A stretch of DNA of 64,000 nt, taken from assembly GCF_042453785.1 (NCBI RefSeq), contig NC_091671.1:38393001-38457000 (forward strand), read 5' to 3'. How positions within the stretch are numbered: the stretch's first letter is position 1; every line of letters starts with the position of its first letter. This stretch comes from Malus domestica. Its lineage: Eukaryota; Streptophyta; Magnoliopsida; Rosales; Rosaceae. Shown here one piece after another: positions 36,544 to 48,515 of this stretch. The notes beneath the pieces are model-generated. The model saw only the letters and a program-made list of their open reading frames with translations. It had not been told where the DNA came from and made no database searches. Position numbers and translations under genes: made by a program.

Positions 36544-38499
36544 ATGGCATCAAGCAAAGGACAAGCCGTTCTCGCAAAGGGAAGAAACCTGAGCACTTCT
36601 GCCATGAACGGAGCATCCATTGGCACCACAACTACTCTTCAACAAACCACCTCAAAGTCGATGCCGCTAAGGGAGCAAGTGGAGCATCAAAGACGCAAGC
36701 CCGTCATCAACCTAACCTCGTTGGGGGCATCGAAGCATACCGTTGATGCACATCAGATGACATCCCTAAACGGCCAACGGGGTTCTTCATCAACACCCTG
36801 GATGCTTGTAGAGTTGCGTATGATGGTTGCACAAGTAATGACCATCAGCGTTACCTCAATTGAAGAACAGCTGGCTCAAATGAATGAAGCAATTGCAAGG
36901 CTAACACGGATTGTTGAAGAAAAAGACTTGCAAATCGTTGCACTCGTCAGCTGACTGGAGCCACATGACGGCGAGAACCCCGACCTAGAGGATGATCCAC
37001 TAAAGAGAACAACTGGCGAAGAAGAGGAGCCTCTAGTGGAGAAAATCGATATGAAGCCGGAGCCAGACCAAGCAGCGACACTCATGGGATCTCTTTCTAT
37101 CCAGCAGCTGCAGGAGATGATCACCAACACCATCAAGGCACAGTAGGAAGAGAGCTCACATACCTCTTTGTTCTACTCGAAGCCATACTCCAAGAAGATT
37201 GATGCCCTGAAGATGCCAATGGGTTATCAACCACCAAAATTCATGCAGTTTGATGGAAAAGGAAACCCACAGCAGCACGTTGCACATTTCGTCGAAACTT
37301 GCAACAACGCGGGGACAGAGGGAGACTACCTCGCCAAGCAGTTTGTGCGCTCGCTGAAAGGAAACGCCTTTGAGTGGTACACGGACCTAGAGCTTGAGTC
37401 CATCAACAACTGGGAGCAATTGGAAAGAGAATTCTTTAACCGCTTCTACAGCACCCGCCGCACTGTAAGCATGCTGGAGCTCACAAGTACGAAGCAATGG
37501 AAAGATGAGCCGGTCATTGACTACATCAACAGATGGCGCACTCTAAGCCTCGACTGCAAAGACAGACTCTCGTAGACCTCTTCAATCGAGATGTGCATCC
37601 AAGGCATGCAATGGGGTTTGCAATACATCCTTCAAGGCATCAAACCACGAACCTTCGAAGAGCTAGCCACCCGCGCCCATGACATAGAGTTAAGCATCGC
37701 CCATCATGGGAAGAAGAAACCGATCACCGACTACAAGAACGATAAAGTTCTTGAGACAAAGGTAGAGAAGGCTGCGTGGAAATCCACCAATGAAGCAATG
37801 ACAGTCAACACAGCTCCCGTCAAAATCTCTACACGAGGTTAGGCGATTCAAGCCGAAGCTTTTCGTAATCAAGAGATGCGTAGTCGTACTTTGAAGGAGC
37901 TCGAGGAGAAGACTTATCTATTCCCCGACTCTGATGTGGTTGCCATGTTAGAAGACTTGCTGGAAAAGAAGGTGATCAGCTTGCCTGAGTGCAGACGGCC
38001 AGAAGAGATGAATCGCACCGACAGTCCAAGGTACTGTAAATTCCACCGCTTCATCAATCATTCAACAGAAAAGTGCTTCGTACTGAAAGATCTCATCATA
38101 AAGCTGGCTCAGAAAGGAATCATCGAGCTAGATCTTGACGATGTAGTGAAGTCAAACTATACCACCATCACTTCTGGCTCTTCCGACTCAAAGTTTTTAC
38201 CTCAACCTCCGGGGGCATCCTCCAAGACAAGCAAAGTTGAAGGATGGACTCAAGTCACTCCTAAGAAATTGCACAAGAAGCATACGTCTCCTCCACAAGT
38301 CCGCCAATCGGAAAGGGGGCAAAACAACTCTTGTCAACCTTTAAAGCAACGTGAACGTGTTGAAGATGATGAAATTGCGACACAAAGATCGTCTGTTGCC
38401 ATCACGATGTGCGACTTCATACTCGAAGACTTCTTCAATCACACGGTCAAAGCTCTTTGCTATGAAGATTGCGAGGAACGACTCTCTCGGATCGTTTGA
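36544..38499 (+). pseudogene. Retroelement gag with four in-frame stops
   Basis: One reading frame from ATG 36544 to TGA at 38497-38499 (652 codons) is interrupted at 36952 (TGA), 37144 (TAG), 37573 (TAG) and 37840 (TAG). It contains a retrotransposon gag domain (FVRSLKGNAFEWYTDLELES, EREFFNRFYSTRRTVSMLEL) and a C-terminal knuckle-like Cys/His cluster (YCKFHRFINHSTEKC). At the last two stops the inverted copy near 46.1-46.4 kb still has sense codons, so these arose after the copies separated. The product would package element RNA. No pol follows. Confidence 0.9.
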
Positions 38500-38664
38500 C
38501 GAACCACCAAGGCTCATCGCCTGCATAAGCCTAAACTGCATGGCACAAAGCTCCTGGTCTGCACGAGCATAAAAGGCAACACCAATGCTCCTTGTTCGCA
38601 CAAGCCTAAACTGCACGAACCAATGCTCCTTGTTCGCACGAGCCTAAACTGCACAAACCAAAGC
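38500..38664 (+). repeat. Truncated 38-bp repeat array after gag
   Basis: About four units of the type gcacgagcctaaactgcac, cut off by the truncated LTR at 38665. Full arrays are at 44815-45450 and 47000-47665. Confidence 0.8.
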
Positions 38665-39090
38665 TTTGTTGACCAATAAATCAAAGTTTCGACGCTCATG
38701 TATTACATAAATTTTACACGTAGCGTATGTCTAAACAAAAAATCAAAATAAGTTAGAAATGTCATCAAATAGGACACGTGTCAACACCTGGCAGAAATGA
38801 CTTATTTCATCTGGAATATTATATTCAAAATTAGGCCTTGGATCAACAATCATCCACCTTCAAGATCAAGCCCCGACAGCCCTTGAAGAAAACGTTCTTC
38901 GTTCATCGTTCTTCCAAGATCAAGCCCCGACGGCCCTTGGATCAACAATCATCCATATTCAAGATCAAGCCCAAAAGCCCTTGAAGATCTGTTCATCACT
39001 GTTCTTCGAGATCAATCCCAAAAGCCCTTGAAGATCCGTTCATCACCGTTATTCAAGATCAAGCCTCAACAGCCCTTAAAGAAACGCTCT
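38665..39090 (+). repeat. Truncated internal LTR (plus orientation)
   Basis: Begins about 29 bp inside the LTR (gttgaccaataaatcaaag), lacks the TATA segment after aggccttgga, and continues with six ttcaagatcaagcc subrepeats. It ends tail to tail against the minus-oriented LTR. Confidence 0.8.
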
Positions 39091-39787
39091 TCAAGGGGCT
39101 TTTGGGCTTGATCTTGAAGAACAGTGATGAATGGATCTTCAAGGGGCTTTGGGCTGATCTTGAATAACGGTGATGAACGGACCTTCAAGGGCTTTTGGGC
39201 TTTGATTTTGAAGGACGGTTGGATGTGTGGATTTGTTGACGTTGTTGATCCAAATGGCCGTTGGGGCTTGATCTTAGGATGAACGGATGATGAACGATGA
39301 TGAACGATGAACACTTTCTTCAAGGGCCGTCGGGGCTTGATCTTGAATTGGTTGAAGTTCTTCAAGGGCCTTTGGGGCTTGATCTTGAAGGTGGATAATT
39401 GTTGATCCAAGGACCGTTGGGGCTTGATCTTGGAAGAACGATGAACGAAGAACGAAAAAGGTTTTCTTGATTCTTCGGGAACCTGGATGCTTGAGAGCTT
39501 CGGAGTTTCAGAGCTTCAGAGCTTCAAGGTGTAATATGAATTCGTCCTAAAATGAATGAAATTGGCTTCTATTTATAGAATTTTCCAAGGCCTAATTTTG
39601 AATATAATATTCCAGATGAAATAAGTCGTTTCTGCCAGGTGTTGACACGTGTCCTGTTTGATGACTTTTCTGACTCATTTCAATTTTTCGTCCAGTCATA
39701 TGCTACGTGTAAAATTTATGTAATACATGAGCGTTGAAACTTTGATTTTTCGGTCAACATTTATTTACCAAAATTTCGATGTCTACA
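39091..39787 (-). repeat. Internal LTR (minus orientation)
   Basis: Inverse of the LTR, ending at 39787 with the complement of TGTAGAC. It is followed by the complement of the polypurine tract (aatgcccccaatt). It belongs to the left, minus-oriented arm. Confidence 0.9.
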
Positions 39788-42133
39788 AATGCCCCCAATT
39801 CAAGGCGCATCGTATACATGTGCTTGTCACGTGTAGGAGATGCGTTTTGAAGTCCCTTAATGTAGATGTCGATCCAAGGGCCGTTGGGGCTTGATCTTGA
39901 ATTGGGCTGGAAATTTCTTCAAGGGCCGTTGAGGCTTGTTCTTGGACTTTGTTTGAAATTTCTTTAAGGGCCGTCGAGGCTTGATCTTGAAGGTTGAAAT
40001 TGGACCACAAGGAGCTTTATGTAGATGATCTTTGGCTTTGGTAGTGGATGAATCATCACGTATTTGTTTTTGCGCTTTGTTGACTTTCCACAGCTTTGAT
40101 CTTGAACTGGGTTGGAGGCTTTTCTGGATTCCTGCAATTGTTGATTTTCCGCAGCTTATTCTTGAACTGGATTTGATTCAAATATGGTGGACGCTTGATC
40201 TTGAATCGGACTTGTGATTTCCTCAAGGGCCGTCGAGGCTTGATCTTGAATTTGGCTGGAAGCTTCTTCAAGGGCCGTTAAGGTTTGATTCTTGAAGGTT
40301 GACTAGAACACATGGCAAACAGGCATGAGGTGAAGGTGACGACTTGTTGCTTTGTTCAATCTTTCTAATTCACACCTGAGCAGTTTGGTCAATGGTATGA
40401 TCTTAAAGATTGATGGGCTCTTCTTCCAGTTGGTGACTTGATCTTTAAAGATTTGATTCAAGGGTGGTGAATTGGCACGTGCAGCCCACAACGCCTAGCG
40501 AGTCGACCCAAGAATTTGAGGGTCAAAACGAGTCCTCCACCCAGAATGATTGCAACCCTGATGATATGAGATACTTTTGATTTTGAAGAAGTAGCGGATG
40601 AATCGGCACGTGCTTTGTTGTGCTTGTTTCCACATGCTTCAATGTATCATTTTCCCTTGCCTTATCTGTTCTTCTGGCAGATTTGGTATCTTTTCTGGAA
40701 GCATAAGATGTTGAGATAATGGGTACTTCGAGAGCAGTGCTAGGTAAGCAATCAGGGAAGGGTTCCAAGTAGTCGGTTCCAGATCAGAAGATTGATAACA
40801 AGTGCTGGCTGATTGCTTTCTTTCTCCTTGTCCCACAGGTAAGAACAAGGACAAAGAAAAGGACATGGAGAAAGCATGATATGAAATACTCTTGGTTTCG
40901 AAAAAGTGGTGGCAATTTGACAGCGTTGCATAGCGAGGCTTTGCTCTTCGGCGATGGTGCCGTCAATATGTTGTTGAAGCTTCTCGAGCTCTCGGATTCA
41001 ACTCGGACCCCTTATTCTCTCTAATTCTTCAACTCGGATTCCTTCTGTTGAGTTGATTGTGCATGCTGCATTTCCTTATTTGTTCTCTAGGCAGATGTGG
41101 CAGCTTCTTGAGTTCTTCAGCTCAGACTCCTTCTGCTGAGTTGGCTGTGCATGCTGCATTCTTCTCTACTTGTTTGTTTTGCACGTGGTCTCCACATGCT
41201 GTAAGGTATCATTTTCACTTGCCTTATCTGTTCTCTAGGCAGATGTGGCAACTTCTTTGGAAGTACAGCAGTAGTGGAAGACGAGTACTCGAGAGCAGTG
41301 CTAGGTAGGCAATTAGGGAAGGGTTCCAAGCAGTCGGTTCCTTACCCGAGTTTGAGTGGAGGTTCCGGCATATTGCTTTCTTTATCCTTGTCTTTGCAGG
41401 TAAGAACAAAGATAAAGGAAAGGACAGGAAGAACGCATGATATGAGATACTCTTGCTTTCTACCCTGGTGATATGAAATACTTTTGCTTTGGTGTCATTT
41501 GTTTGCAGAGGTACCCCAAGGAATAAGGAACACTGAGTGACTTGAGAGGCTTCGCTGGGAAGGCATTCTCGGAGATGAAGAAAGGTTTTGTATATCTGCC
41601 TTGCTATGGAGGGTGAAGGTGGATTGTTATAGGAAGTTTTTTAATACCTGTAGAGGTACTATTCTTTCACTCGTGTCGGCAACCATTGAGTGATTGATCA
41701 GTATGGCTTCACGTGCTTTCTTCTTTATCAGAAATATTCGACAAATTGTCTTTAATTTCCGCCAAGCTGAGTGTGCATATGACAGGTGTTGACGAGGCTG
41801 AAAAAGACTGGCGCCTCTTCGATATCTGGGATCGGCGTTTCGACAAATTACTCATGATTTCCGCAAAGCTGAGTTTGCGTGTGATGGGTGTTGACGTGTC
41901 TGGAAAAGCAAGATGCTTCTTCGATTTCTGAGCTTGCCTCTTCGATTTTTGAATTGGCCTCTTCGAATTCTGAGCTTGCCTCTTCGATCTCTGAAATCCC
42001 GTTGAGTGCTGATTTTTATAGAGGCACGCAGTTTGTTTCAAAGCACACTTGAATTTTCGCTTGTAGAAACTCCCTTCTTGCACTTCTAAGATCTTGATTT
42101 GTCTGACCTCTTCTTTCTTCAACACCTTTGAAA
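39788..42133 (-). repeat. 3' internal region of the minus-oriented arm
   Basis: Pairs inversely with 49,131-51,475. It includes subrepeats of ggccgttggggcttgatctt (39,870-40,290), a roughly 100-bp duplication around ttcaactcgga/gagttg...gtgcatgctgcatt (41,030-41,260), and alternating cctcttcgattt units (41,930-42,000). The only ORFs here are short, with no known domain. Confidence 0.75.
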
Positions 42134-42748
42134 ATGTCTGGACCCTCCGACCGTCGTTTTGACTTGAACCTTGGTGAAAAGGTAGTCCCGCCTTTTCCAG
42201 ACAACATATGGCGCCCATCCTTCATATCCCATACTGGTCCTCTTACCGTTGGGGATTCGATGATGAAGAATGATATGACCGCTGCGGTGGTGGCCCGGAA
42301 CCTTGTCACTCCCAATGATAACATACTACTTTCCAAACGGTCTGATGAGTTGGCTGTTAAAGATTCTCTGGCTCTCAGTGTGCAGTGTGTAGGTTCTGTG
42401 TCTAATATGGCCCAACGCCTATTTGCTCGAACCCGTCAAGTTGAATCATTGGCGGCTGAGATGATGAGTCTCAAACAGGAGATTAGATGGCTCAAGCATG
42501 AGAATAAACAGTTGCACAGGCTTGCACATAACTATACTACAAACATGAAGAGGAAGATTGACCATATGCAGGAATCTGATGGTCAGATTTTACTTGATCA
42601 TTAGAGGTTTATGGGTTTGTTCCAACAGCATTTGCCTTCGTCTTCTGGGGCTGTAGCGCGTAATGAATCTCCAAATGATCAACCTTCAGTGCCTCCTCCT
42701 CCTAGGGTTCCGCCGAGTGATGAGGCTTCACACGAGCAACCTTCGTGA
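42134..42748 (+). pseudogene. Antisense coiled-coil ORF of the retroelement, left copy (one stop)
   Basis: Homologous to the intact ORF at 48516-49130, but codon 157 is TAG (42602-42604) where the other copy has CAG. It runs opposite to gag within its arm. A TATA-like tttttatagagg lies at about 42,013-42,024, about 110 bp upstream of the ATG. The protein is unknown: MSGPSDRRFDLNLGEKVVPP at the start and a predicted coiled coil including MSLKQEIRWLKHENKQLHRL. Confidence 0.75.
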
Positions 42749-43050
42749 AAGCTCCCTATTGTTTGCTACTTGCACATATGTAAAATTTTTTTTTTCGTTT
42801 ACATGTAGAATGCAATTTTATGTAATCTTTCCAGAGAAATAAATAAAATGGATTTTATTTCTCTCAATGCAATTTTTTTTTAGAGAAATAAATAAACTGG
42901 GCTTTATTTTTTCTCAATGCAATTATTATATATATTTTTTATACATATTACATTATATATATGCACACACCGCACCATCATGATCCTTTTTTTTTTCGGT
43001 GCTAGCCACCACCACTTTCTTTTGCATGCACCATTCCACATCTTTTCATC

Positions 43051-43053
<3 letters not shown>

Positions 43054-43102
<49 letters not shown>
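43054..43102. repeat. (AT)n microsatellite, left arm
   Basis: About 49 bp of AT. The same locus in the right arm (48182-48204) is only about 22 bp. Confidence 0.9.
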
Positions 43103-43110
<8 letters not shown>

Positions 43111-43849
43111 TTCTCTCTTCTTTCATGGTGCTGAGGCACCACCTTTGCTTTTCCTTTTTTTCTTTCTTTCCTTTCGTGATACTTACATCCACCATCACTA
43201 ATGAAATGATGGCTCTCATACTCATACCGCACCATGATATATATATATATATTATATTTTTTTTCTTTTTTCTTTTTTATATGATGCCCATGTCGACACC
43301 ACCAATGGCTGTCATTTTTTATTATTTATTATTATTATTATTATTATTTTTCTTTTTAAAGGGGAGTGATTGCCAGGGAATTTGCAGGGATGGACGAAGA
43401 GCAGCGGAGGGCATGAAGAGGTCATTTCTCTGCATGTACTGACGAGCATGAGGAGCTAGTGACGACGATGCAATTTCTGCGCTCGAGGAGTTCTCCGTGA
43501 AGCGGCTCCGCGTTGTCCACGACGGCTCATGCAGGTTTGGTGCTAAAGCCATGAACGCCGTTTTCAAGCACTGCCTGGTCATCGAGGATCTCTCCGTGAA
43601 GCGTGTGAGGTCCCTGTAATGAATAAGAACCAAAACGTCGTCGTCCTTGAACAACATCGTGATGTGTTGTATTTGGCTGGTAGTAACCGGCTTGGGGAAG
43701 TCGTGGGCGATGAGCAGAGCAAGGTAAGTACAACCATTTGAGGTTGTCATTTTCGTGCCACCTTGTTGACGAGGATCGCGAGCTGTTGCTGCCTCGCTTG
43801 GAGTTGGTGGGAGTGACGGGGGATAGAACCCAAGCCCATGACATCAACC

Positions 43850-44164
43850 CTCGAACACTTTCGGAGCTGAGGACCTCAACCAGGAGACTATTGAAGATCT
43901 GACAGTGATTTGAAGGAGGAGATGACGCCTGGTGGAAGAGCTGTTGAGGTGGAGGAGTCGCAGCGGAGGTGTGGCCTTGGGGGTGTTGGAGTTGAGGCAT
44001 AGCTCTTTGCACACCGGCAGCCATGACTTGTAGACCAGCATCGGCCCTATCTATCGTTGCTCCGGGGTGAGCCGTCCCAAGATATTGATCAGGCGCTCCT
44101 AGGTCAAATCAGCCCAGTCCGAGACATACTCAGTCACTGTTTCTTCACTGTTCGTTGTCTTCAT
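43850..44164 (-). pseudogene. F-box gene fragment captured in the left arm
   Basis: On the minus strand from ATG 44164 the frame reads an F-box-like motif: WADLT, stop, ERLINILGRLTPEQR, stop, IGPMLVYKSWLPVCKELCLN. This is the usual L-x-IL-x-RL...VCKSW pattern. Stops lie at 44099-44101 and 44051-44053. Downstream sequence (to about 43,370) drifts between frames with no domain I can name. The segment of about 43,300-44,757 is absent from the right arm, where unrelated DNA (47,700-48,000) takes its place. It is probably host sequence acquired by the element. Confidence 0.65.
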
Positions 44165-44814
44165 TTCGATGGTTGCGCGAAAGCAAGAGAGTTTGGTGGC
44201 TGGTCGAGTTGGGCGACGAGGAAGTTAGCCTGGTGGGTGCGGGCGTTGCAGCGGCAGGTCTGTGGAGCTTATGGTAGAGGTTGCTGCTGAGCTGCAGTTG
44301 CGTTGCGGGGGAAGATGAGAGCTGACGAAAGAAGACGAGAGTAGATCTACCATTTCATCTGAAGCTTTGCAAATCTATATGATCCCAGCATCTTTGAACC
44401 CTAATCCTGAACCATTTCATCTGAAGGCTTTGTGGAGCTCCGACCGAGAGAAGGCGAGAGTAGGCGGTGAAACAGTGGAGAAGGAAGAACGATCGTCGAG
44501 ACCATCGATTCGCTCGGTTTCACATTCCCCGCAGCTATTTCAGCAGAGAGTGTAAGACTTGTGAAGATGGGCTTTGAGAGCTGGGCCCGGATTTGTAATT
44601 GGTGGACAAGGAAGGAGATGGGCCTGGATTTGGTCTATGGTTTTGAAGGGCCTGGGCTGTATCTAATGGCATCAACTGGTTCTGGGCTTTTGGGCCTGTG
44701 CTCGATGACGAACCTGTTGTTCGTCTGTGTGTCCTTCTGCTGCTGGGCCGAGACATACATATACACATTTTTTTGGTATTTTCTTTTTTGTGCCGTTTGC
44801 AGTTTCAACTCGTG
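44165..44814. other. Rest of the arm-specific insert
   Basis: Flank of the F-box fragment, with no further gene recognised. It contains gggcc/ggccc motifs at 44,583-44,700 (gagctgggcccgg, gagatgggcctgg, gaagggcctgggc) resembling site II elements, so it may include the captured gene's promoter. Homology with the right arm resumes at about 44,758. Confidence 0.4.
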
Positions 44815-45450
44815 CAGGCAATGAGCGTTTGTTGCCGTGTGCAGTTTAGGCTCGTGCAGGCAATGAGCGTTTGTTGCCGTGTGCAGTTTTAGGCTCGTGC
44901 AGACAATGAGCGTTTTGGTGTCGCCTTTTATGCTTGTGCGGACAATGACCTTTGGTTGTCGCCTTTTAGGCTTGTGCGAACGAGGAGCATTGGTTCGTGC
45001 AGTTTAGGCTCGTGCGAATAAGGAGCTTCGTGTCCTACAGTTTATGCTTGTGCAGACAATGAACTTTGGTTGTCGCTTTTTAGGCTCGTGCGAACGAGGA
45101 GCATTGGTTCGTGCAGTTTAGGCTCGTGCGAACAAGGAGCATTGGTGTTGCCTACATTTTAGGCTCGTGTGGACAAGGAGCTTTGGTTGTCGCCTTTTAA
45201 GCACGTGCGAACGAGGAGCATTGGTTCGTGCAATTTAGGCTTGTGCGAACAAGGGGCTTGGTGTCCTACGGTTTAGGCTCGTGTGGACAAGGAGCTTTGG
45301 TTTGTGCAATTTAGGCTTGTGCGAACAATGAGCATTGGTTCGTGCAGTTTAGGCTCATGCGAACAAGGAGCATTGGTGTTGCCTTTTATGCTCATGCAGA
45401 CCAGGAGCTTTGTGCCATGCAGTTTAGGCTCATGCAGGCGAGGAGACTCG
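44815..45450 (-). repeat. 38-bp tandem repeat array, left arm
   Basis: About 16 degenerate units with consensus like gcagtttaggctcgtgcgaa plus caaggagcattggttc. It is the inverse of the array at 47000-47665. Confidence 0.85.
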
Positions 45451-45457
45451 ATGGTTC

Positions 45458-46402
45458 CAAACGATCCAGGAGAGTCGTTCCTCGCAATCTTCATAGCAAG
45501 GAGCTTTGATCGTGTGATTGAAGAAGTCTTCGGGTAAGAAGTCGCGCATCGTGATGGCAATGGACGATCTTTGTGTCACAATTTCATCATCTTCAACACG
45601 TTCACGTTGCTTTGAAGGTTGACAAGAGCTGTTTTACCCCCTTTCCGATTGGCGGACTTGTGGAGGAGATGTATGCTTTTTGTGCAATTTCTTAGGAGTG
45701 ACTTGAGTCTATCCTTCAACTTTGCTTGTCTTGGAGGATGCCCTCGGAGGTTGAGGTAAAAACTTTGAGTCGGAAGAGCCAAAAGTGATGGTGGTATAGT
45801 TTGACTTCACCACATCGTCAAGATCTAGCTCGATGATTCCTTTTTGAGCCAGCTTCATGATGAGATCTTTCAGCACGAAGCACTTTTCTGTCGGATGATT
45901 GATGAAGCGGTGGAATTTACAGTACCTTGGACTATTGGTGTGATTCATCTCTTCTGGCCGTTTGCACTCAGGCAAGCTGATCACTTTCTTTTCCAGCAAG
46001 TCTTCTAACATGGCAACCACATCAGAGTCAGGGAATGGATAAGTCTTCTCCTCGAGCTCCTTCAAAGTACGTTTACGCATCTCTTGATTACGAAAAGCTT
46101 CGGCTTGAATCACCTTGCCTCGTGTAGAGATTTTGACAGGAGATGTGTTGACCATCATTGCTTCCTTGGTGGATTTCCACGCAGCCTTCTCTACCTTTGT
46201 CTCAAGAACTTTGTCGTTCTTGTAGTCGGCGATCGATTCCTTCTTCCCATGATAGGCGATGCTTAACTTCATGTTATGGGCGCGAGTGGCTAGCTGTTCG
46301 AAGGTTCGTGGTTTGATGCCTTGAAGGATGTATTGCAAACTCCATTGCATGCCTTGGACGCACATCTCGATTGAAGAGGTCTCCGAGAGCCCGTCTTTGC
46401 AG
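45458..46402 (-). pseudogene. gag C-terminal part, left arm (minus)
   Basis: Matches gag from codon LDCKD onward, reading 46402 downward. It is open through the CKFH...EKC cluster to a TAG at 45709-45711 (a Trp codon in the left plus copy). It retains sense codons where the plus copy at 36544-38499 has stops at 37573 and 37840. Confidence 0.85.
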
Positions 46403-46407
46403 TCGAG
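46403..46407. other. Head-to-head junction of the inverted dimer
   Basis: TCGAG is shared by both partners: the left arm ends agTCGAG (complement of the gag segment equivalent to 37,550) and the right arm starts TCGAGgagaag (equivalent to 37,902). The arms are offset by about 345 bp, so an unpaired loop (about 46,060-46,402) lies at the centre. Confidence 0.8.
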
Positions 46408-47000
46408 GAGAAGACTTATCCATTCCCCGACTCTGATGTGGTTGCCATGTTAGAAGACTTGCTGGAAAAGAAGGTGATCAACTTGCCTGAGTGCAGACGG
46501 CAAAAAGAGATGAATCGCACCGACAGTCCAAGGTACTGTAAATTCCACCGCTTCATCAGTCATCCGACAGAAAAGTGTTTCGTGCTGAAAGATCTCATCA
46601 TGAAGCTGGCTCGAAAAGGAATCATCGAGTTAGATCTTGACGATGTGGTGAAGTCAAACTATACCACCATCTCTGACTCTTCCGACTCAAAGTTTTTACC
46701 TCAACCTCCGGGGGCATCCTCCAAGACAAGCAAAGTTGAATGATGGACTCAAGTCACTCCTAAGAAATTGCACAAGAAGCATACGTCTCCTCCACAAGTC
46801 CGCCAATCGGAAAGGGGGCAAAACAACTATTGTCAACCTTCAAAGCAACGTGAACGTGTTGAAGATGATGAAAGTGCGACACAAAGATCGTCCGTTGCCA
46901 TCACGATGCGCGACTTCTTACCCGAAGACTTCTTCAATCACACGATCAAAGCTCCTTGCTATGAAGATTGCGAGGAACGACTCTCCCGGATCGTTTGACG
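46403..47000 (+). pseudogene. gag C-terminal part, right arm (plus)
   Basis: Begins within gag at EEKTYPFPDSD and runs through the YCKFHRFISHPTEKC cluster. It is interrupted by TGA at 46741-46743 (a Gly codon in the other copies), then continues to the gag end (EERLSRIV). Confidence 0.85.
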
Positions 47001-47665
47001 AACCACCGAGGATCCTCGTTTGCATGAGCCTAAACTGCATGGCACAAAGCTCCTGGTCTGCACGAGCATAAAAGGCAACACCAATGCTCCTTGGTCGCAC
47101 GAGCTTAAACTGCACGAACCAATGCTCCTTGTTCGCACGAGCCTAAACTGCACAAACCAAAGTTCATTGTCCACACGAGCCTAAATTGTAGGACATGAAG
47201 CTCCTTGTTCGCACGAGCCTAAACTGCACAAACCAATGGTCCTCGTTCGCATGAGCCTAAAAGGCGACAACCAAAGCTCATTGTCCACACGAGCCTAAAC
47301 TGTAGGCAACACCAATGCTCCTTGTTTGCACGAGCCTAAACTGCATGAACCAATGCTCCTCGTTCGCACGAGCCTAAAAGGCGACAACCAAAGCTCATTG
47401 TCTGCACAAGCATAAACTGTAGGACACGAAGCTCCTTGTTCGCACGAGCCTAAACTGTATGAACCAATGCTCCTCGTTCGCATGAGCCTAAAAGGCGACA
47501 ACCAAAGCTCATTGTCCGCACAAGCATAAAAGGCGACACCAAAACGCTCCTTGCCTACACGAGCCTAAAACTGCACACGACAACAAACGCTCATTGCCTG
47601 CATGAGCCTAAACTGCACACGGCAACAAACGCTCATTGCCTGCACGAGTTGAAACTGCAAACAGC
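47000..47665 (+). repeat. 38-bp tandem repeat array, right arm
   Basis: About 17 degenerate units such as gcacgagcctaaactgcacg followed by aaccaatgctccttgttc. It follows the gag stop directly. Confidence 0.9.
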
Positions 47666-48006
47666 ACAAAAAAGAAAATACCAAAAAAATATGTATGTAT
47701 TTGAACTACGTTACGACTTGATCTCTTCTTTTGAGGGGTACGTAGGCAGCTTCAATATTCAAAATTTCGAGTCCAGTCACATCAAAATATAAATAAATGT
47801 TTAAAAATAAAATAAAATAAAATAAAATGCAGTGGCTGTGCAGTAGCAGGCGGTGCAAGGCAACAAGAATGCAGTGGTGGTGCAATGGTTGTGTAGTGGC
47901 AATGGCAAACAACAACGGTGAAGAACTTCAATAACCGTCGTCAAACGACTAGCCGGTCATGAAGCCTCGACTGTAGCCTTCCATCCGTGGCAAACAACAA
48001 TGGCGA

Positions 48007-48008
<2 letters not shown>

Positions 48009-48056
<48 letters not shown>
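48009..48056. repeat. (AT)n microsatellite, right arm
   Basis: About 48 bp of AT. The equivalent left-arm locus (about 43240-43253) is about 14 bp. Confidence 0.9.
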
Positions 48057-48058
<2 letters not shown>

Positions 48059-48515
48059 TGGTGCGGTATGAGTATGAGAGCCATCATTTCATTAGTGATG
48101 GTGGATGTAAGTATCACGAAAGGAAAGAAAGAAAAAAAGGAAAAGCAAAGGTGGTGCCTCAGCATCATGAAAGAAGAGAAAATATATATATATATATATA
48201 TAAATGATGAAAAGATGTGGAATGGTGCATGCAAAAGAAAGTGGTGGTGGCTAGCACCGAAAAAAAAAAAAAAAGGGTCATGATGGTGCGGTGTGTGCAT
48301 ATATATAATGTAATATGTATAAAAAATATATATAATAATTGCATTGAGAGAAATAAAGCCCAGTTTATTTATTTCTCTAAAAAAAAAATTGCATTGAGAG
48401 AAATAAAATCCATTTTATTTATTTCTCTGGAAAGATTACATAAAATTGCATTCTACATGTAAACGAAATATTTTTTTTTTTTACAAATGTGCAAGTAGCA
48501 AACAATAGGGAGCCT

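Noticed and set aside
41709..42218. 169-codon minus ORF and its counterpart at 49046-49555
   Set aside because: Largely opposite to the start of the coiled-coil ORF and through internal repeats; no domain or start context of its own.
44815..47665. CRISPR-like regularly spaced repeats
   Set aside because: The 38-bp units are contiguous tandem repeats without unique spacers, in a eukaryotic retroelement.
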